A stretch of 64,000 bases of DNA from DASUNP01 sp035249305 (GCA_035249305.1 DATFGQ010000056.1:1-64000), one strand, 5' to 3'. Counted from the first letter of the stretch, positions 1 to 8,866 are shown. Notes: a model not told the origin generated them from the sequence alone. Numbers and translations: made by a program.

Positions 1-422
1 ATTTCCCCCGTCGAAGGGTTGACCACCATCAGCGAATAGTCGACCGGAAAGTACTTCAAGAAGCTTGTCCCTTCTATAAAGACGCCGTCGGCTTTGACCT
101 GGTCGAGCGCTTGATTCACTCCTCGTTCAACCTGGTCATTAGTGCAGATAACCCAGTGAACATTCCCTGCCCCGGCCGTCCAAAAACGGCCCGTATCTTT
201 CTGGGGCGAGAAGGTGCTAAACCGTCCGCTCACTACGCGAGGCTCTTCGCCTAATAACGGGCTGATGCAACAAGCCTGCGGGTCCTTCCCGCAAGAACGG
301 TAGTGTCCTCGTGAAATCTTTATCGCCTCCCAGCCCCGGAAACGAGAGAGCAGGTCGCACATTAGAGTTGTTTTCCCAACCCCGGATGAGAAGCCTGAAA
401 TGGCAATGCGTGTAGCGCGCAT
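1..422 (-). CDS. P-loop NTPase, MobB/dethiobiotin-synthetase-like (3' end beyond window)
   Basis: This is a partial gene: the ATG is at 420-422 and the frame stays open to base 1, giving 140 codons. Residues 8-18 read GFSSGVGKTTL, a Walker A motif right after an N-terminal beta strand, as in MobB-like and dethiobiotin-synthetase-like P-loop proteins. A Cys-rich stretch follows (SCGKDPQACC, about residues 44-53), which could bind metal or an Fe-S cluster. Near the window edge is the segment VFIEGTSFLKYF, which looks like the second conserved strand of MobB-like proteins. An AT-rich stretch with two GTATC repeats lies at about 440-465 and may hold the promoter; no clear Shine-Dalgarno is visible. 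The specific substrate is not known; the family call is inference. Confidence 0.6.
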   Translation of the reverse strand, partial: MRATRIAISGFSSGVGKTTLMCDLLSRFRGWEAIKISRGHYRSCGKDPQACCISPLLGEEPRVVSGRFSTFSPQKDTGRFWTAGAGNVHWVICTNDQVERGVNQALDQVKADGVFIEGTSFLKYFPVDYSLMVVNPSTGE

Positions 423-539
423 CTGGTGTACTTTTGAAAGAGTATTGATACTAATAATGATACTTACTTCGACGCACCAGATTATAACACACCATGATAA
501 GTGAAGCCTACGTGCGGAAAGCATAAGCCCTGCTGCTCT

Positions 540-1694
540 CTAACTGATGAGGTCGCTTGTGCGCGCGCCCCCTCCCATCAGTCCGTCGACGTTTCCTCCG
601 CCAAAATCTGAGAGCTGTAAAATAAGATTCTGCCGGTTGGTAGCATACGCCAGCCCGTCGTTCATAGTTATGACGCCGCTGCGTATCTGCTTTTCTATCT
701 CCTGGTCGAACACCTGCATGCCGTCGAGGTCGGCGTCACGCATTGCGTCATACAGCGATTTGCCCTCGCGCTCGCCTTTCTCTATGTAATCGCGCGTTCG
801 CGCCGTCGATTTCAAAATCTCTATGGCCGCTATTCTCCCCCGGCCGTCAGCCCTCGGAATCAGTCTTTGAGACACGATGAAGCGGAACGCGCCCGACAAC
901 CTCAGTCGAATAATATGCTCTTCGTTCTTGGGGAACAGGCCGATCAGGCGCTCGACCGTCTTAACGGCGTCCGTCGTGTGTAGTGTCGACAGTACCAGGT
1001 GGCCCGTTTCGGAAGCTTCTAGGGCCACTTCGACCGTCTCAAGATCTCTGATCTCGCCGACCAATATCACCTTCGGCGCCTGGCGCAGAGCGGCGCGCAA
1101 GGCGTAGGCAAAGTTTGGCGTGTCCGAATGGAGCTCTCGCTGGTGTACGGTCGAGTTTTTATGTCTGTGCATAAACTCTACGGGGTCCTCGATCGTTACA
1201 ATGTGGTAGTACTTCGTCTGGTTTATCAGGTCGATGATCGCGGCTAGCGTCGAAGATTTCCCCGACCCGGTCGGGCCGGTCACAAGGACTATCCCGTTCT
1301 TCAGCTCGGCAATCTCTTTCAGCACGGATGGCAGGTTCAGGTCTTCGAAAGAAGGAATTTCATTTGGGACGACTCTCATGACGATGGCGTACGTGCCGCG
1401 CTGTTTGAATATGTTGACGCGGAACCTTGACAGACCCGGAAGGCTGAATGATAAGTCGGCCGACCCGTTCTTTTCGAGCGACTCTTCGGCCATCTTGTTG
1501 CTGCCGATGAGCGCCTTTGAGATCGCGGTCGTGTGAGCGGGAGTCAACATCTCCATTCCCGGTACGTTTACAGGAGTGAGCTTCCCTATCAATTCCACCT
1601 GTGGCGGTCTGCCCGGAGAAAAAATCAGGTCCGAGATCTTATTCGAGACTGCGAGCATCTGCTGGACGACCTGCGAAAAGTTGATTGTTGACAT
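540..1694 (-). CDS. pilT: PilT/PilU-family type IV pilus retraction ATPase
   Basis: This is a hexameric AAA+-like ATPase of the type II/IV secretion family, expected on the cytoplasmic face of the type IV pilus base, where it powers pilus retraction. Visible motifs are Walker A GPTGSGKSST (about residue 140), an Asp box (IVTIEDPVEF), Walker B ILVGEIRD and a His box (TLHTTDAVKT), all typical of PilT rather than PilB. The start at 1694 (MSTINFSQVV) matches the usual PilT N-terminus; the open frame runs on to 1799, but that extension looks non-coding. It is about 384 residues, normal for PilT/PilU, with a Gly-rich C-terminal tail. No other pilus gene lies nearby, so PilT cannot be told from PilU by context. 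Confidence 0.85.
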   Translation of the reverse strand: MSTINFSQVVQQMLAVSNKISDLIFSPGRPPQVELIGKLTPVNVPGMEMLTPAHTTAISKALIGSNKMAEESLEKNGSADLSFSLPGLSRFRVNIFKQRGTYAIVMRVVPNEIPSFEDLNLPSVLKEIAELKNGIVLVTGPTGSGKSSTLAAIIDLINQTKYYHIVTIEDPVEFMHRHKNSTVHQRELHSDTPNFAYALRAALRQAPKVILVGEIRDLETVEVALEASETGHLVLSTLHTTDAVKTVERLIGLFPKNEEHIIRLRLSGAFRFIVSQRLIPRADGRGRIAAIEILKSTARTRDYIEKGEREGKSLYDAMRDADLDGMQVFDQEIEKQIRSGVITMNDGLAYATNRQNLILQLSDFGGGNVDGLMGGGARTSDLIS

Positions 1695-1894
1695 TGCTAG
1701 ACCCTGACGTTTCCTAACATAGTTCTCCCAAGTCAACCGCAGGGGCAGATGTGCCGGAAAAACTAATGAAAGGGATCTTAAATCTTCCGGTGAGGGCAAA
1801 CAGGCGCGCCGCGTGCGCGACAGCTATTCCCGCGGCGCTTACAACAGGATATTACCGTTGATCGTTGGATTGTCAACAGTTGAAAAATGGCGAT

Positions 1895-2338
1895 TTATTT
1901 GTCAGACAGCCTCTCAAAGATATAAAAGAGCTCGCCGCGAGTCGCCTTGCCGATGTATCGCCATTTATCTTTTATAACCTCGCCAGGCTTCATTACTTTC
2001 ACAAGCGACGCGCCATCCTCTATCAACTGTTCGATCTCCGAAGGCGTGACCACGTGAAGCTCGGGCACGTTGTCTTCACCAGTCTCTTTGACCCTGTTTA
2101 AAACCGTGTCGCGCATGATGGCGATGCGGCTCTTTGAACGCAGGTAGTCGCGGCGACCAATCTCGTTATGGCGAATCTGGAACTCAAGCTCCGTCTCTTC
2201 GTGCTTCATAAGATCGAGGAAGGACTTGACCGCGGGACCGTAGCCATTCTGCTGATAGCTTTCAGCTATATTCCATGAAGATTGAATGAAGGCGAAGAGA
2301 ATCAGGAAGGCTATTCTGATTGCAACCCTGGTTCGCAT
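1895..2338 (-). CDS. small secreted protein of unknown function
   Basis: I do not recognise a family. The 147-residue product begins with a positively charged start and a hydrophobic stretch (about residues 5-22), consistent with a Sec signal peptide or membrane anchor. The rest is a charged, probably helical region followed by a C-terminal half with short strands. It begins 15 bases after the glcF stop on the same strand, so it is probably the last gene of the glycolate oxidase operon, but nothing in the sequence links it to glycolate metabolism. Bases 1800-1894 between it and pilT hold nothing I can identify. Confidence 0.55.
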   Translation of the reverse strand: MRTRVAIRIAFLILFAFIQSSWNIAESYQQNGYGPAVKSFLDLMKHEETELEFQIRHNEIGRRDYLRSKSRIAIMRDTVLNRVKETGEDNVPELHVVTPSEIEQLIEDGASLVKVMKPGEVIKDKWRYIGKATRGELFYIFERLSDK

Positions 2339-2353
2339 AGCTTCAAAGTTACG

Positions 2354-3673
2354 TCACGAGTCTTTGTAGGCGTTGTCAAGCAGCTCTATCGGGTGAATCA
2401 CATCAACGGCTATGCCCCGCATCTTGAGGCCCGCGCCTATTTGCATTATACATCCTGGATTTGCCGTAGCAACCGTGTCGGCCCCGCTCGATTGAATGCT
2501 GTCTAACTTATCCGACAGAATCTCCGCGCTTAACTCAGGGTGTTGCAGGTTGTAGATCCCCGCGCCGCCACAACAGCTCTCAGACCCGCGAAGTGGGACC
2601 AGCCTTATACCGGGGACGCTTTCTAACACTTTGACAGGCGCTTGCGCGATCCTCTGGGCATGTATCAGGTGACACGGCGCGTCGTAAGCGACCTTACGCT
2701 CGACCCGGCCGTCAGGGGCATTGATACCTTGCTCGATCAGAAACTCCGAGATGTCTTTCACCTTTGAGCTAAACAAACGGGCGCGTTCGGCAAAATCAGG
2801 ATCGTCCGACAGCAGCTTGTCGTATTCTTTCATCGCCGCGCCGCACCCGGCGGAATTGACGATCACAAAATCGCAGCCGCTTTCAAGAAAAGCTCTTATG
2901 TTCTTCCTCGCAAGCTCTCTTGCAGTCTCAATATGCCCCGCGTGCGAATGGAGGGCGCCGCAGCACAATTGCCCTTCCGCTTCGATTACCTCCGAGCCAT
3001 TACGCATCAGCACGCGCTCGGTCGCTCGGTTAGCCTCCCGGAACAGCCCTTCCATAACGCATCCACGCAATACCGCAACGCGAGGCTCGCCGCCTTTCGC
3101 CGTCGCAGGTTTTCTGCTGTCGTCATCCGACGATCCTTTCAATGGCGAACGGCTCGAAAGCAACAGCGCGAGCGCGAACCTTGCGCGCCCGCTGAATATG
3201 TGCTCATCAAACGCGAGCCGCGCGGGGCCGCTGTCTCTGAACCAGCGAGAGAGTCGCATCAGCACGGCGAGCAATCTCGGACGCGTGAATACTTGGTTCA
3301 GCACAAAACCTAAGAGTAACGAGCTGACGGATCGCCGCGCAGCTTTTGCCTTAGTCACTTCGACGCGCGCGGCTTCGAGCAGGTGGCCGTATGGCACGCT
3401 CGATGGGCAGACCGACTCGCAGCCGCGGCAGCCGAGACATAGATCGATGTGAGAGATGAAAGAGTCGCCGACCTGGAGCTTGCCCTCTACAAGCCCGCGC
3501 ATCAAGTAGACCCTGCCGCGAGGCGAATCGTTCTCGTTCCCAAGCACTCGATACGTCGGGCACGCGGGCAAACAGAGCCCGCAGTGAACGCACGTGAGCA
3601 GCCCTTCGCTGTTCTCTTCTAAGAGCGAAGCCAGCTTTTCTCTGTTTTGAAGGTTATCGGTTAGAGCCGTCAT
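2354..3673 (-). CDS. glcF: glycolate oxidase iron-sulfur subunit GlcF
   Basis: This is the electron-transfer subunit of glycolate dehydrogenase, which oxidises glycolate to glyoxylate together with GlcD and GlcE at the inner face of the membrane. The N-terminus carries two 4Fe-4S motifs, CVHCGLCLPACP (about residues 28-39) and CLGCRGCESVCP (about 78-89). The C-terminal half has two CCG domains, recognisable by QLCCGALHSHAG and ESCCGGAGIYN. At 439 residues it has the family's usual length. It starts 12 bases after the glcE stop, so it is part of the same operon. A lactate-type oxidase with the same subunit plan cannot be ruled out. Confidence 0.9.
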   Translation of the reverse strand: MTALTDNLQNREKLASLLEENSEGLLTCVHCGLCLPACPTYRVLGNENDSPRGRVYLMRGLVEGKLQVGDSFISHIDLCLGCRGCESVCPSSVPYGHLLEAARVEVTKAKAARRSVSSLLLGFVLNQVFTRPRLLAVLMRLSRWFRDSGPARLAFDEHIFSGRARFALALLLSSRSPLKGSSDDDSRKPATAKGGEPRVAVLRGCVMEGLFREANRATERVLMRNGSEVIEAEGQLCCGALHSHAGHIETARELARKNIRAFLESGCDFVIVNSAGCGAAMKEYDKLLSDDPDFAERARLFSSKVKDISEFLIEQGINAPDGRVERKVAYDAPCHLIHAQRIAQAPVKVLESVPGIRLVPLRGSESCCGGAGIYNLQHPELSAEILSDKLDSIQSSGADTVATANPGCIMQIGAGLKMRGIAVDVIHPIELLDNAYKDS

Positions 3674-3685
3674 TAAGATTACAGA

Positions 3686-4936
3686 TCATATCCCCGATAC
3701 GAATCGCCCTGGGTTCAAAAGAGATTTCGGATCGAACCTTTCTTTTATCGACTTCATGAGCGCGCTCGTCGGTCCTACATCGCCCCACGCATCCGCCTCG
3801 CGTCTGACGGCCGCCGACGCGCGCTCTACAAATAGCGAGCCGCCGCGCGCGAAAGCCTCTGCTCGAAGCCGCCGGGTGATGTCGATCGCCTGATCGTCAT
3901 CAGCAGCAAACCCATACCTGATTATACCAGTGCCAAGGTCGGCCACGACAACGCCGCCATTCGCGCGCAACAGATGATCGAGAAAAAAGGATGTCGAAGA
4001 TAGATGCACGCTCAGCCTTAGGCTGTTCTCGCTCAGCCGTTCACAATCCGCTATTGAGCTCCAGACCTGGCTTGCTTCGTCGTCGCCGAGCATTATCGCC
4101 TCGCCATGCGGTTGAACGAACCGGGCAAGCAGCGCCGCCTGATGCTCAACAGCCTCGTCATTATCCAAAAACCTGACCAGCAGCCCGCTGTGCTTTATTC
4201 CACTCGTGAAAAAGAGAGACGCTGGCTGCGCCTCAGAGGCAAGAAGCTTGCTCCCGACCTCTCTGAGCGACTCCTGATTCGCGGAGGTCACAAATACCGT
4301 CCGGTCGCTCTCGGGAACAGGTCGAAGCTTGATCGTCAACTCGGTTATCACTGCCAGCGTGCCGTGGCTGCCGACGTAGAGCTTATTCATGTCATAGCCC
4401 GCAACATTCTTTACGACGCGGCCGCCCGACTTGCTCTCGGTCCCGTTGACGTGCGCGAGTCTCAAACCGATCACGTAATCGCGCGGCGTGCCGAACCCGA
4501 GCCTGAGCGGTCCGCTCGAAGCACAAGCGGCTATCGCGCCAAGCGAAGCCGAAGGCGACCCCGGCGGGTCGAGCGGCAGCCACTGGTTCTCAGCCTTTGT
4601 CGCCGCGTTAAACTCGCCGATTGTCAATCCGGCCTCGACGATTGCGGTGAGATCCGGAGGACTGTAATCGATAATGCGGGCCATTCGCTCAAGGCTCAAA
4701 ACCACGTCCGCGCATCTGAGCGGGTTGCCTGACTCAAGCCACGTCATCAGGCCCGCCGGGATAACTGCCGCGTCCGATTCAGAGCAATGGCTCAAGCATT
4801 CGAGGACTTCTTCGGTGGAACCCGGCTTGATGAGTATTGAGGGCCTCAGCCCATCAATAGTAAGCGAAGGCTCAGGGGTGACGTGGTCGCGCCCGATTAT
4901 CGATTCGAGCGAGTTCGCTAGTGCGGGATTAATCAT
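3686..4936 (-). CDS. glcE: glycolate oxidase FAD-binding subunit GlcE
   Basis: This is the second, shorter FAD-binding subunit of glycolate dehydrogenase. Its FAD_binding_4 fold is shown by the segment around residues 50-210 (VIPAGLMTWL, then PPGSPSASLGAIAACASSG and GGRVVKNVAGYDMNKL, a pattern typical of GlcE). It ends with the family's NPGRF motif (SLLNPGRFV). Its 416 residues are slightly longer than common GlcE proteins. The start codon overlaps the stop of the upstream FHA/DUF309 gene by 8 bases, which suggests translational coupling between that gene and glcE. Confidence 0.85.
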   Translation of the reverse strand: MINPALANSLESIIGRDHVTPEPSLTIDGLRPSILIKPGSTEEVLECLSHCSESDAAVIPAGLMTWLESGNPLRCADVVLSLERMARIIDYSPPDLTAIVEAGLTIGEFNAATKAENQWLPLDPPGSPSASLGAIAACASSGPLRLGFGTPRDYVIGLRLAHVNGTESKSGGRVVKNVAGYDMNKLYVGSHGTLAVITELTIKLRPVPESDRTVFVTSANQESLREVGSKLLASEAQPASLFFTSGIKHSGLLVRFLDNDEAVEHQAALLARFVQPHGEAIMLGDDEASQVWSSIADCERLSENSLRLSVHLSSTSFFLDHLLRANGGVVVADLGTGIIRYGFAADDDQAIDITRRLRAEAFARGGSLFVERASAAVRREADAWGDVGPTSALMKSIKERFDPKSLLNPGRFVSGI

Positions 4937-5696
4937 TCGAGTAGGTTGCGCTCAAACAGATCAACGGCCTGGGCAGGTCAGGCGGAAGAGTCGTCTCACT
5001 TTCGTTTTCGACCAGGTCGGCAAAGAAGCTCTTGAATTGTCTCTCGAAATCTCTCAGGTCCAGAGACATGAAAAATGAAGGCAAGCGGGATAGTTTTTCG
5101 CAAACATTATTGTACATGCCTCGCGCGCCGCGACTGTTGCCGCGCTCATAGTGGTGTAACCCCACCGCCGCCTGGATCAGCATCTGGTAAAACAGCTTCG
5201 TATCGCCCGACGACCGCAGCCATATCTCCTCCCATACTTCGTGCGCGTCGAAGTACCGTTTCGTGTTGAACAGCTTTATCCCCTGAATGTACTCGCGCGG
5301 GTAGATTCTTTCGTGCGACTTATCGATCAAACCTCTATTATCGGCTTCGTCGAGCGGCGATGTAGTGTCAGGCTCATCCGGTCTGTTCATAAATGGAAGA
5401 TCGCCCTTTGCCGGGAGCTCGGCGACCAGCGAGAAAGGACCGGCCTGAATCCTGTCGCCGTCTTTCAACTCGACCCAGCTTATCTTCGCGCCGTTGGCAA
5501 AAGTTCCGTTGCCGCTGCCCTGATCGATGACAAAGTATTTCCCCGCGTTCCGCTCGATGTAGAAGTGCTCGCGCGAGACGGTCGGGTGCTTCAGCACGCA
5601 ATCGCAGGACGGCTGGCGGCCGAAGGTGACCTTCGGTTTATCAAGCTCCACGACTTCACCGCTGCGCGGGCCGGAATCAAATTTCACTAATGCCAT
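4929..5696 (-). CDS. FHA domain plus DUF309 protein
   Basis: Two domains are joined. The N-terminal 90 residues are a forkhead-associated phosphothreonine-binding domain, with VTFGRQPSCD, HPTVSREHFYIE and DQGSGNGTFANG, the Gly-Arg, Ser-Arg-x-His and Asn-Gly signatures of the fold. After an acidic linker, residues about 140-230 match DUF309 (FDAHEVWEEIW, then FYQMLIQAAVGLHHYERG), a helical domain of unknown role. The start at 5696 (MALVKFDSG) is preferred: the frame continues upstream to 5759 but only through a tandem repeat. The gene sits between glcD and glcE and overlaps glcE by 8 bases. A link to Ser/Thr kinase signalling is inference from the FHA domain. Confidence 0.8.
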   Translation of the reverse strand: MALVKFDSGPRSGEVVELDKPKVTFGRQPSCDCVLKHPTVSREHFYIERNAGKYFVIDQGSGNGTFANGAKISWVELKDGDRIQAGPFSLVAELPAKGDLPFMNRPDEPDTTSPLDEADNRGLIDKSHERIYPREYIQGIKLFNTKRYFDAHEVWEEIWLRSSGDTKLFYQMLIQAAVGLHHYERGNSRGARGMYNNVCEKLSRLPSFFMSLDLRDFERQFKSFFADLVENESETTLPPDLPRPLICLSATYSND

Positions 5697-5699
5697 CTT

Positions 5700-5775
5700 T
5701 GAGTCCTGAGTCCTGAGTCCTGAGTCCTGAGTGAGAGTATTTAACTCAGCACTCAGCACTCAGCACTCAGGACTT
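5700..5775. repeat. heptad-repeat hairpin (TGAGTCC / CTCAGCA units)
   Basis: The left arm (5700-5736) has four tandem copies of the 7-base unit TGAGTCC and then a partial unit. The right arm (5745-5775) has three CTCAGCA units and a CTCAGGA. The arms are near-complementary around an AT-rich loop. The stop codon of glcD lies inside the right arm. Related copies are at 9303-9365 and at both ends of 34326-34512. Confidence 0.85.
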
Positions 5776-7230
5776 CTTATGCTGCTTGTGACGAAAGTCT
5801 TCCATCCCGAACCCGCAATAACGGCAAGTCTTCGTGCTGGGAATAACCTTGCCGGGGTTGCAAAGCCCCGCCGGGTTGAATACGTCGCGCACGGCCAGCA
5901 TCATCTCCAGGTCGTTATCAGAAAAGATCAGCCGCATCGATTCGAGCTTGTCCATCCCGACGCCATGCTCGCCCGTTATCGACCCGCCGACGCTCACACA
6001 AAGCTGCATTATCTCCTTCGATGCTTTTTCCACTCGGCTGACTTGATCCGCGTCGCGGCCATCGAAGCTGATGTTGGGGTGAAGATTGCCATCGCCCGCG
6101 TGAAACACGTTCGCCACGGTCAGGTTGTAACGACCGGCGATGCTGTAAATCTCGTCGAGCACTTCAGGCAGCCGCGACCGAGGTATCACGGCATCCTGCA
6201 CCATCAAGTCGGCCTTGATGCGGCCCATCGCACCGAAGGCGCGCTTCCGGGCTCCCCACAGCTTCACTCTTTCGGCGTCGTCTCTGGCGACACGGACGGC
6301 GCGCGCGTTGTTACGCAAGCAAATATCTACAGCCTGCTCGGCTATGTTTTCAAGCCCGGCGCTGAGCCCGTCGACTTCGATGATCAATAGCGCCGCAACG
6401 TCTGTGGGGAAGCCGCCCGCAAAGATCGATGCTTCGATGGCTTCGATCGTAGCACGGTCGATCATCTCAAGCGCCGCTGGCAGAATCCCCCGCGCGATGA
6501 TCTCGCTCACGCTGCGGCTGGCGTCGGTGACGGTCATAAACTCGGCGAGCAACGTCTTGATCGACTGCGGCAACCGCGTCAGCTTGAGCGTCGCCTTCGT
6601 GGCTATGCCGAACGTGCCTTCCGAACCGATGAACAGGCCGAGCAAGTCGTAGCCGGGCGCGTCGGTCCCCCCACCGCCGAGGGTGACTATCTCGCCGGTC
6701 GGCAAGACGGCTTCGACCGCCAGGACGTGATTGACGGTCATTCCGTATTTCAGGCAATGTGGCCCGCCGGAATTTTCGGCGACGTTCCCACCGATGGTGC
6801 AGGCCATCTGGCTAGACGGGTCCGGGGCGTAATGATAACCGTGGGCCGCGGTCGCTTGCGAAAGCTGTACGTTGATCACACCTGTTTCGACTACTGCGAG
6901 CCGGTTCTCATAATCCAGCTTGAGGATTCGATTGAGCCTCGCAAGCTCTACGATGACAGCGCCCCCGAGCGACAGCGCGCCGCCGGAAAGCCCCGTCCCC
7001 GCTCCGCGCGGCGCGAAGGGGATTCGCTCTTCGGCGAGGATCTTTATTGCGGCGGCGACCTCTTCGGCATTGCCAGGGATGACGACCGCGGAAGGCAGGT
7101 GCTTATGAATCGTCAGCGCGTCGGATTCATAAACGAGTAGCTCGTCCCTCTCCGTCAAAACGTACCTGTCCCCGAGCGCGGACTTCAGTCTCTGTATGAC
7201 CGCCTCTGGAAGCACAAGTTTGGCACCCAC
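5767..7230 (-). CDS. glcD: glycolate oxidase FAD-linked catalytic subunit GlcD
   Basis: This is the catalytic flavoprotein subunit of glycolate dehydrogenase, of the D-lactate/glycolate oxidase FAD-linked family. The FAD-binding domain shows PRGAGTGLSGGAL (about residues 75-87) and CTIGGNVAENSGG. The C-terminal catalytic domain shows NVFHAGDGNLHP and GSITGEHGVGMDK, with its conserved His residues. At 487 residues it is of normal size, apart from a short C-terminal tail with CRYC and several basic residues that typical GlcD proteins lack; the last residue and stop codon fall inside a tandem repeat. It is the first gene of glcD-FHA/DUF309-glcE-glcF. Confidence 0.92.
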   Translation of the reverse strand: MGAKLVLPEAVIQRLKSALGDRYVLTERDELLVYESDALTIHKHLPSAVVIPGNAEEVAAAIKILAEERIPFAPRGAGTGLSGGALSLGGAVIVELARLNRILKLDYENRLAVVETGVINVQLSQATAAHGYHYAPDPSSQMACTIGGNVAENSGGPHCLKYGMTVNHVLAVEAVLPTGEIVTLGGGGTDAPGYDLLGLFIGSEGTFGIATKATLKLTRLPQSIKTLLAEFMTVTDASRSVSEIIARGILPAALEMIDRATIEAIEASIFAGGFPTDVAALLIIEVDGLSAGLENIAEQAVDICLRNNARAVRVARDDAERVKLWGARKRAFGAMGRIKADLMVQDAVIPRSRLPEVLDEIYSIAGRYNLTVANVFHAGDGNLHPNISFDGRDADQVSRVEKASKEIMQLCVSVGGSITGEHGVGMDKLESMRLIFSDNDLEMMLAVRDVFNPAGLCNPGKVIPSTKTCRYCGFGMEDFRHKQHKKS

Positions 7231-7268
7231 GGATAAGGTTTAGAGCAAATTGCGATTGGGTTAACCCT

Positions 7269-7390
7269 GTAGGGGCAGCCCTTGTGGCTGCCCGGATCGC
7301 CCGAAGGGCGATGACAGTCATGGCCGCCGTGCGCGAAGCGCATCATCGGCCATATCGGCCATCCGGGCAGGGACAAGCCCTGCCCCTACA
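7269..7390. repeat. MITE-like palindromic repeat, copy 1
   Basis: The element begins TGTAGGGGCAGCCCTTG and ends with the imperfect reverse complement finishing at CCCCTACA, giving terminal inverted repeats of about 30 bases. The centre carries smaller palindromes, including GCGCGAAGCGC. The left end and a shared centre recur at 43634-43730. It fills most of the 178-base gap between the cysO-moeB-rhodanese fusion gene and glcD and has no open frame of its own. Confidence 0.8.
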
Positions 7391-7408
7391 ACCCGATTGA
7401 AACCCGTC

Positions 7409-8854
7409 TTAATACTTCGGCACGGTCGGGTCGACATCGTCTGACCAGCGGAGGATGCCGCCGACAAGGTTCTTGACCTTGCGGTAGCCCGCCTGCTTCA
7501 TGAACTCGACCGCCTGACCGCTTCGCACCCCGCTGCGGCAATGAACCACGATCTCGTCGGCGCTCGACAGCTCGTGCAGACGCTCGGCGACCGTGCGCAA
7601 CGGCACGAGCTTCGACCCCGGTATCCTACAGATCGCATACTCTTCGGGCTCTCGGACATCGACTAAAACGAAATCGTCGCCCCGGTCCATCTTCGCTTTA
7701 AGCTCGGCGGGCGTGATCTCGAAATCCGCGCCGACCGTCACTTCGGGCTGATGTGTGATGCCGCAAAACTCTTCGTAATCGATCAGCTCGCGGATGCTTG
7801 GGTTCTCGCCGCAGATCGGGCAGTCGGGATTCTTCCTTAGCTTCAGCTCGCGGAACTTCATCTTCAAAGCATCAAACAACATCAACCGGCCGATCAGCGA
7901 ATCGCCTTTGCCCAGGATCAGCTTCACCGTCTCGATCGCCTGGATGACGCCGATCACTCCGGGCAAGACGCCGAGCACGCCGCCTTCGGCGCAACTAGGC
8001 ACCAGCCCCGGCGGGGGCGGCTCGGGATAGAGGCAGCGATAGCACGGGCCTTCCTTCGCGTAAAAGACCGTCGCCTGCCCCTCGAAGCGGAATATCGAGC
8101 CGTACACATTCGGCTTGCCCAACAACACGCACGCGTCGTTGACCAGATACCGGGTCGGAAAATTATCCGTCCCGTCGACGATGATGTCGTAGTCAGCGAA
8201 CAGCTCCAGCGCGTTCTCGCTCGTGAGCGCTACTTCGTGCGTGTCGACTTCGACGTAAGGGTTGATCTCGGCGATGCGCTCTTTCGCGGAATCGAGCTTC
8301 GGCCGGCCGACGTTGGCGGTCGAATGAATTATCTGCCTTTGCAGGTTTGTGAAATCGACTACGTCAAAATCGACTATGCCCAACCTCCCTACGCCGGCCG
8401 CCGCAAGGTAGAGCGCGAGCGGAGAGCCGAGGCCGCCCGCGCCTATGCACAGCACGCGCGCGGCCTTGAGCCGCTTCTGCCCTTCGAGCGCGACTTCGGG
8501 CATTATCAGGTGACGGCTGTAGCGGAGTATCTCGTCGCGATCTAAATCCACAGCGCGCTCCGCCTCGTCGATCACGGACGCTCCGCCCGCGATTGAAGGC
8601 ACGATGCTGAGTGTGTCGCCGTCCTTGATCGGGGTTTCGTTCTTCTCAAGATAGCGGATGTCTTCGTCGTTGACGTAGATGTTGACGAAATGGCGCAGCT
8701 CACCCTCTTCGTTATAAAGATGCTTCTTCAGATTCGGATACTTTTCGGTGAGCGCGCCGAGCGCGCCTTTCACCGTGTCGGCTTCGACCGAAACGGTGTC
8801 TGCACCCTCGGCGAAGTTCCTGAGCGCGGTCGGTATCAGTATGCTTATAGCCAT
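7409..8854 (-). CDS. CysO-like ubiquitin-fold carrier / MoeB-type E1 / rhodanese fusion
   Basis: One 481-residue protein joins three activities. Residues 1-91 are a MoaD/ThiS-fold carrier closely resembling mycobacterial CysO (note FVNIYVNDEDIRYL) and ending in the diglycine SIAGG at 90-91, which here is internal. Residues about 105-360 are a ThiF/MoeB adenylating enzyme with GAGGLGSPLALYL, zinc Cys pairs CYRC and CPIC, and SCAEGGVLG. Residues about 375-481 are a rhodanese with active-site loop HCRSGVRSG. By analogy with CysO/MoeZ, the E1 would adenylate the carrier C-terminus and the rhodanese would supply sulfur as a thiocarboxylate. It lies 12 bases after the JAMM gene and downstream of cysM. 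The carrier would need cleavage after Gly91 to expose a free C-terminus. Confidence 0.88.
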   Translation of the reverse strand: MAISILIPTALRNFAEGADTVSVEADTVKGALGALTEKYPNLKKHLYNEEGELRHFVNIYVNDEDIRYLEKNETPIKDGDTLSIVPSIAGGASVIDEAERAVDLDRDEILRYSRHLIMPEVALEGQKRLKAARVLCIGAGGLGSPLALYLAAAGVGRLGIVDFDVVDFTNLQRQIIHSTANVGRPKLDSAKERIAEINPYVEVDTHEVALTSENALELFADYDIIVDGTDNFPTRYLVNDACVLLGKPNVYGSIFRFEGQATVFYAKEGPCYRCLYPEPPPPGLVPSCAEGGVLGVLPGVIGVIQAIETVKLILGKGDSLIGRLMLFDALKMKFRELKLRKNPDCPICGENPSIRELIDYEEFCGITHQPEVTVGADFEITPAELKAKMDRGDDFVLVDVREPEEYAICRIPGSKLVPLRTVAERLHELSSADEIVVHCRSGVRSGQAVEFMKQAGYRKVKNLVGGILRWSDDVDPTVPKY

Positions 8855-8866
8855 CGGGGACTCCTT

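Noticed and set aside
1695..1799. An N-terminal extension of PilT to 1799.
   Set aside because: It does not look like a PilT N-terminus and the normal start fits MSTINFSQVV.
5700..5775. The tandem heptads as a possible CRISPR array.
   Set aside because: Units are 7 bases with no spacers, and the arms are complementary, so this is a hairpin repeat.
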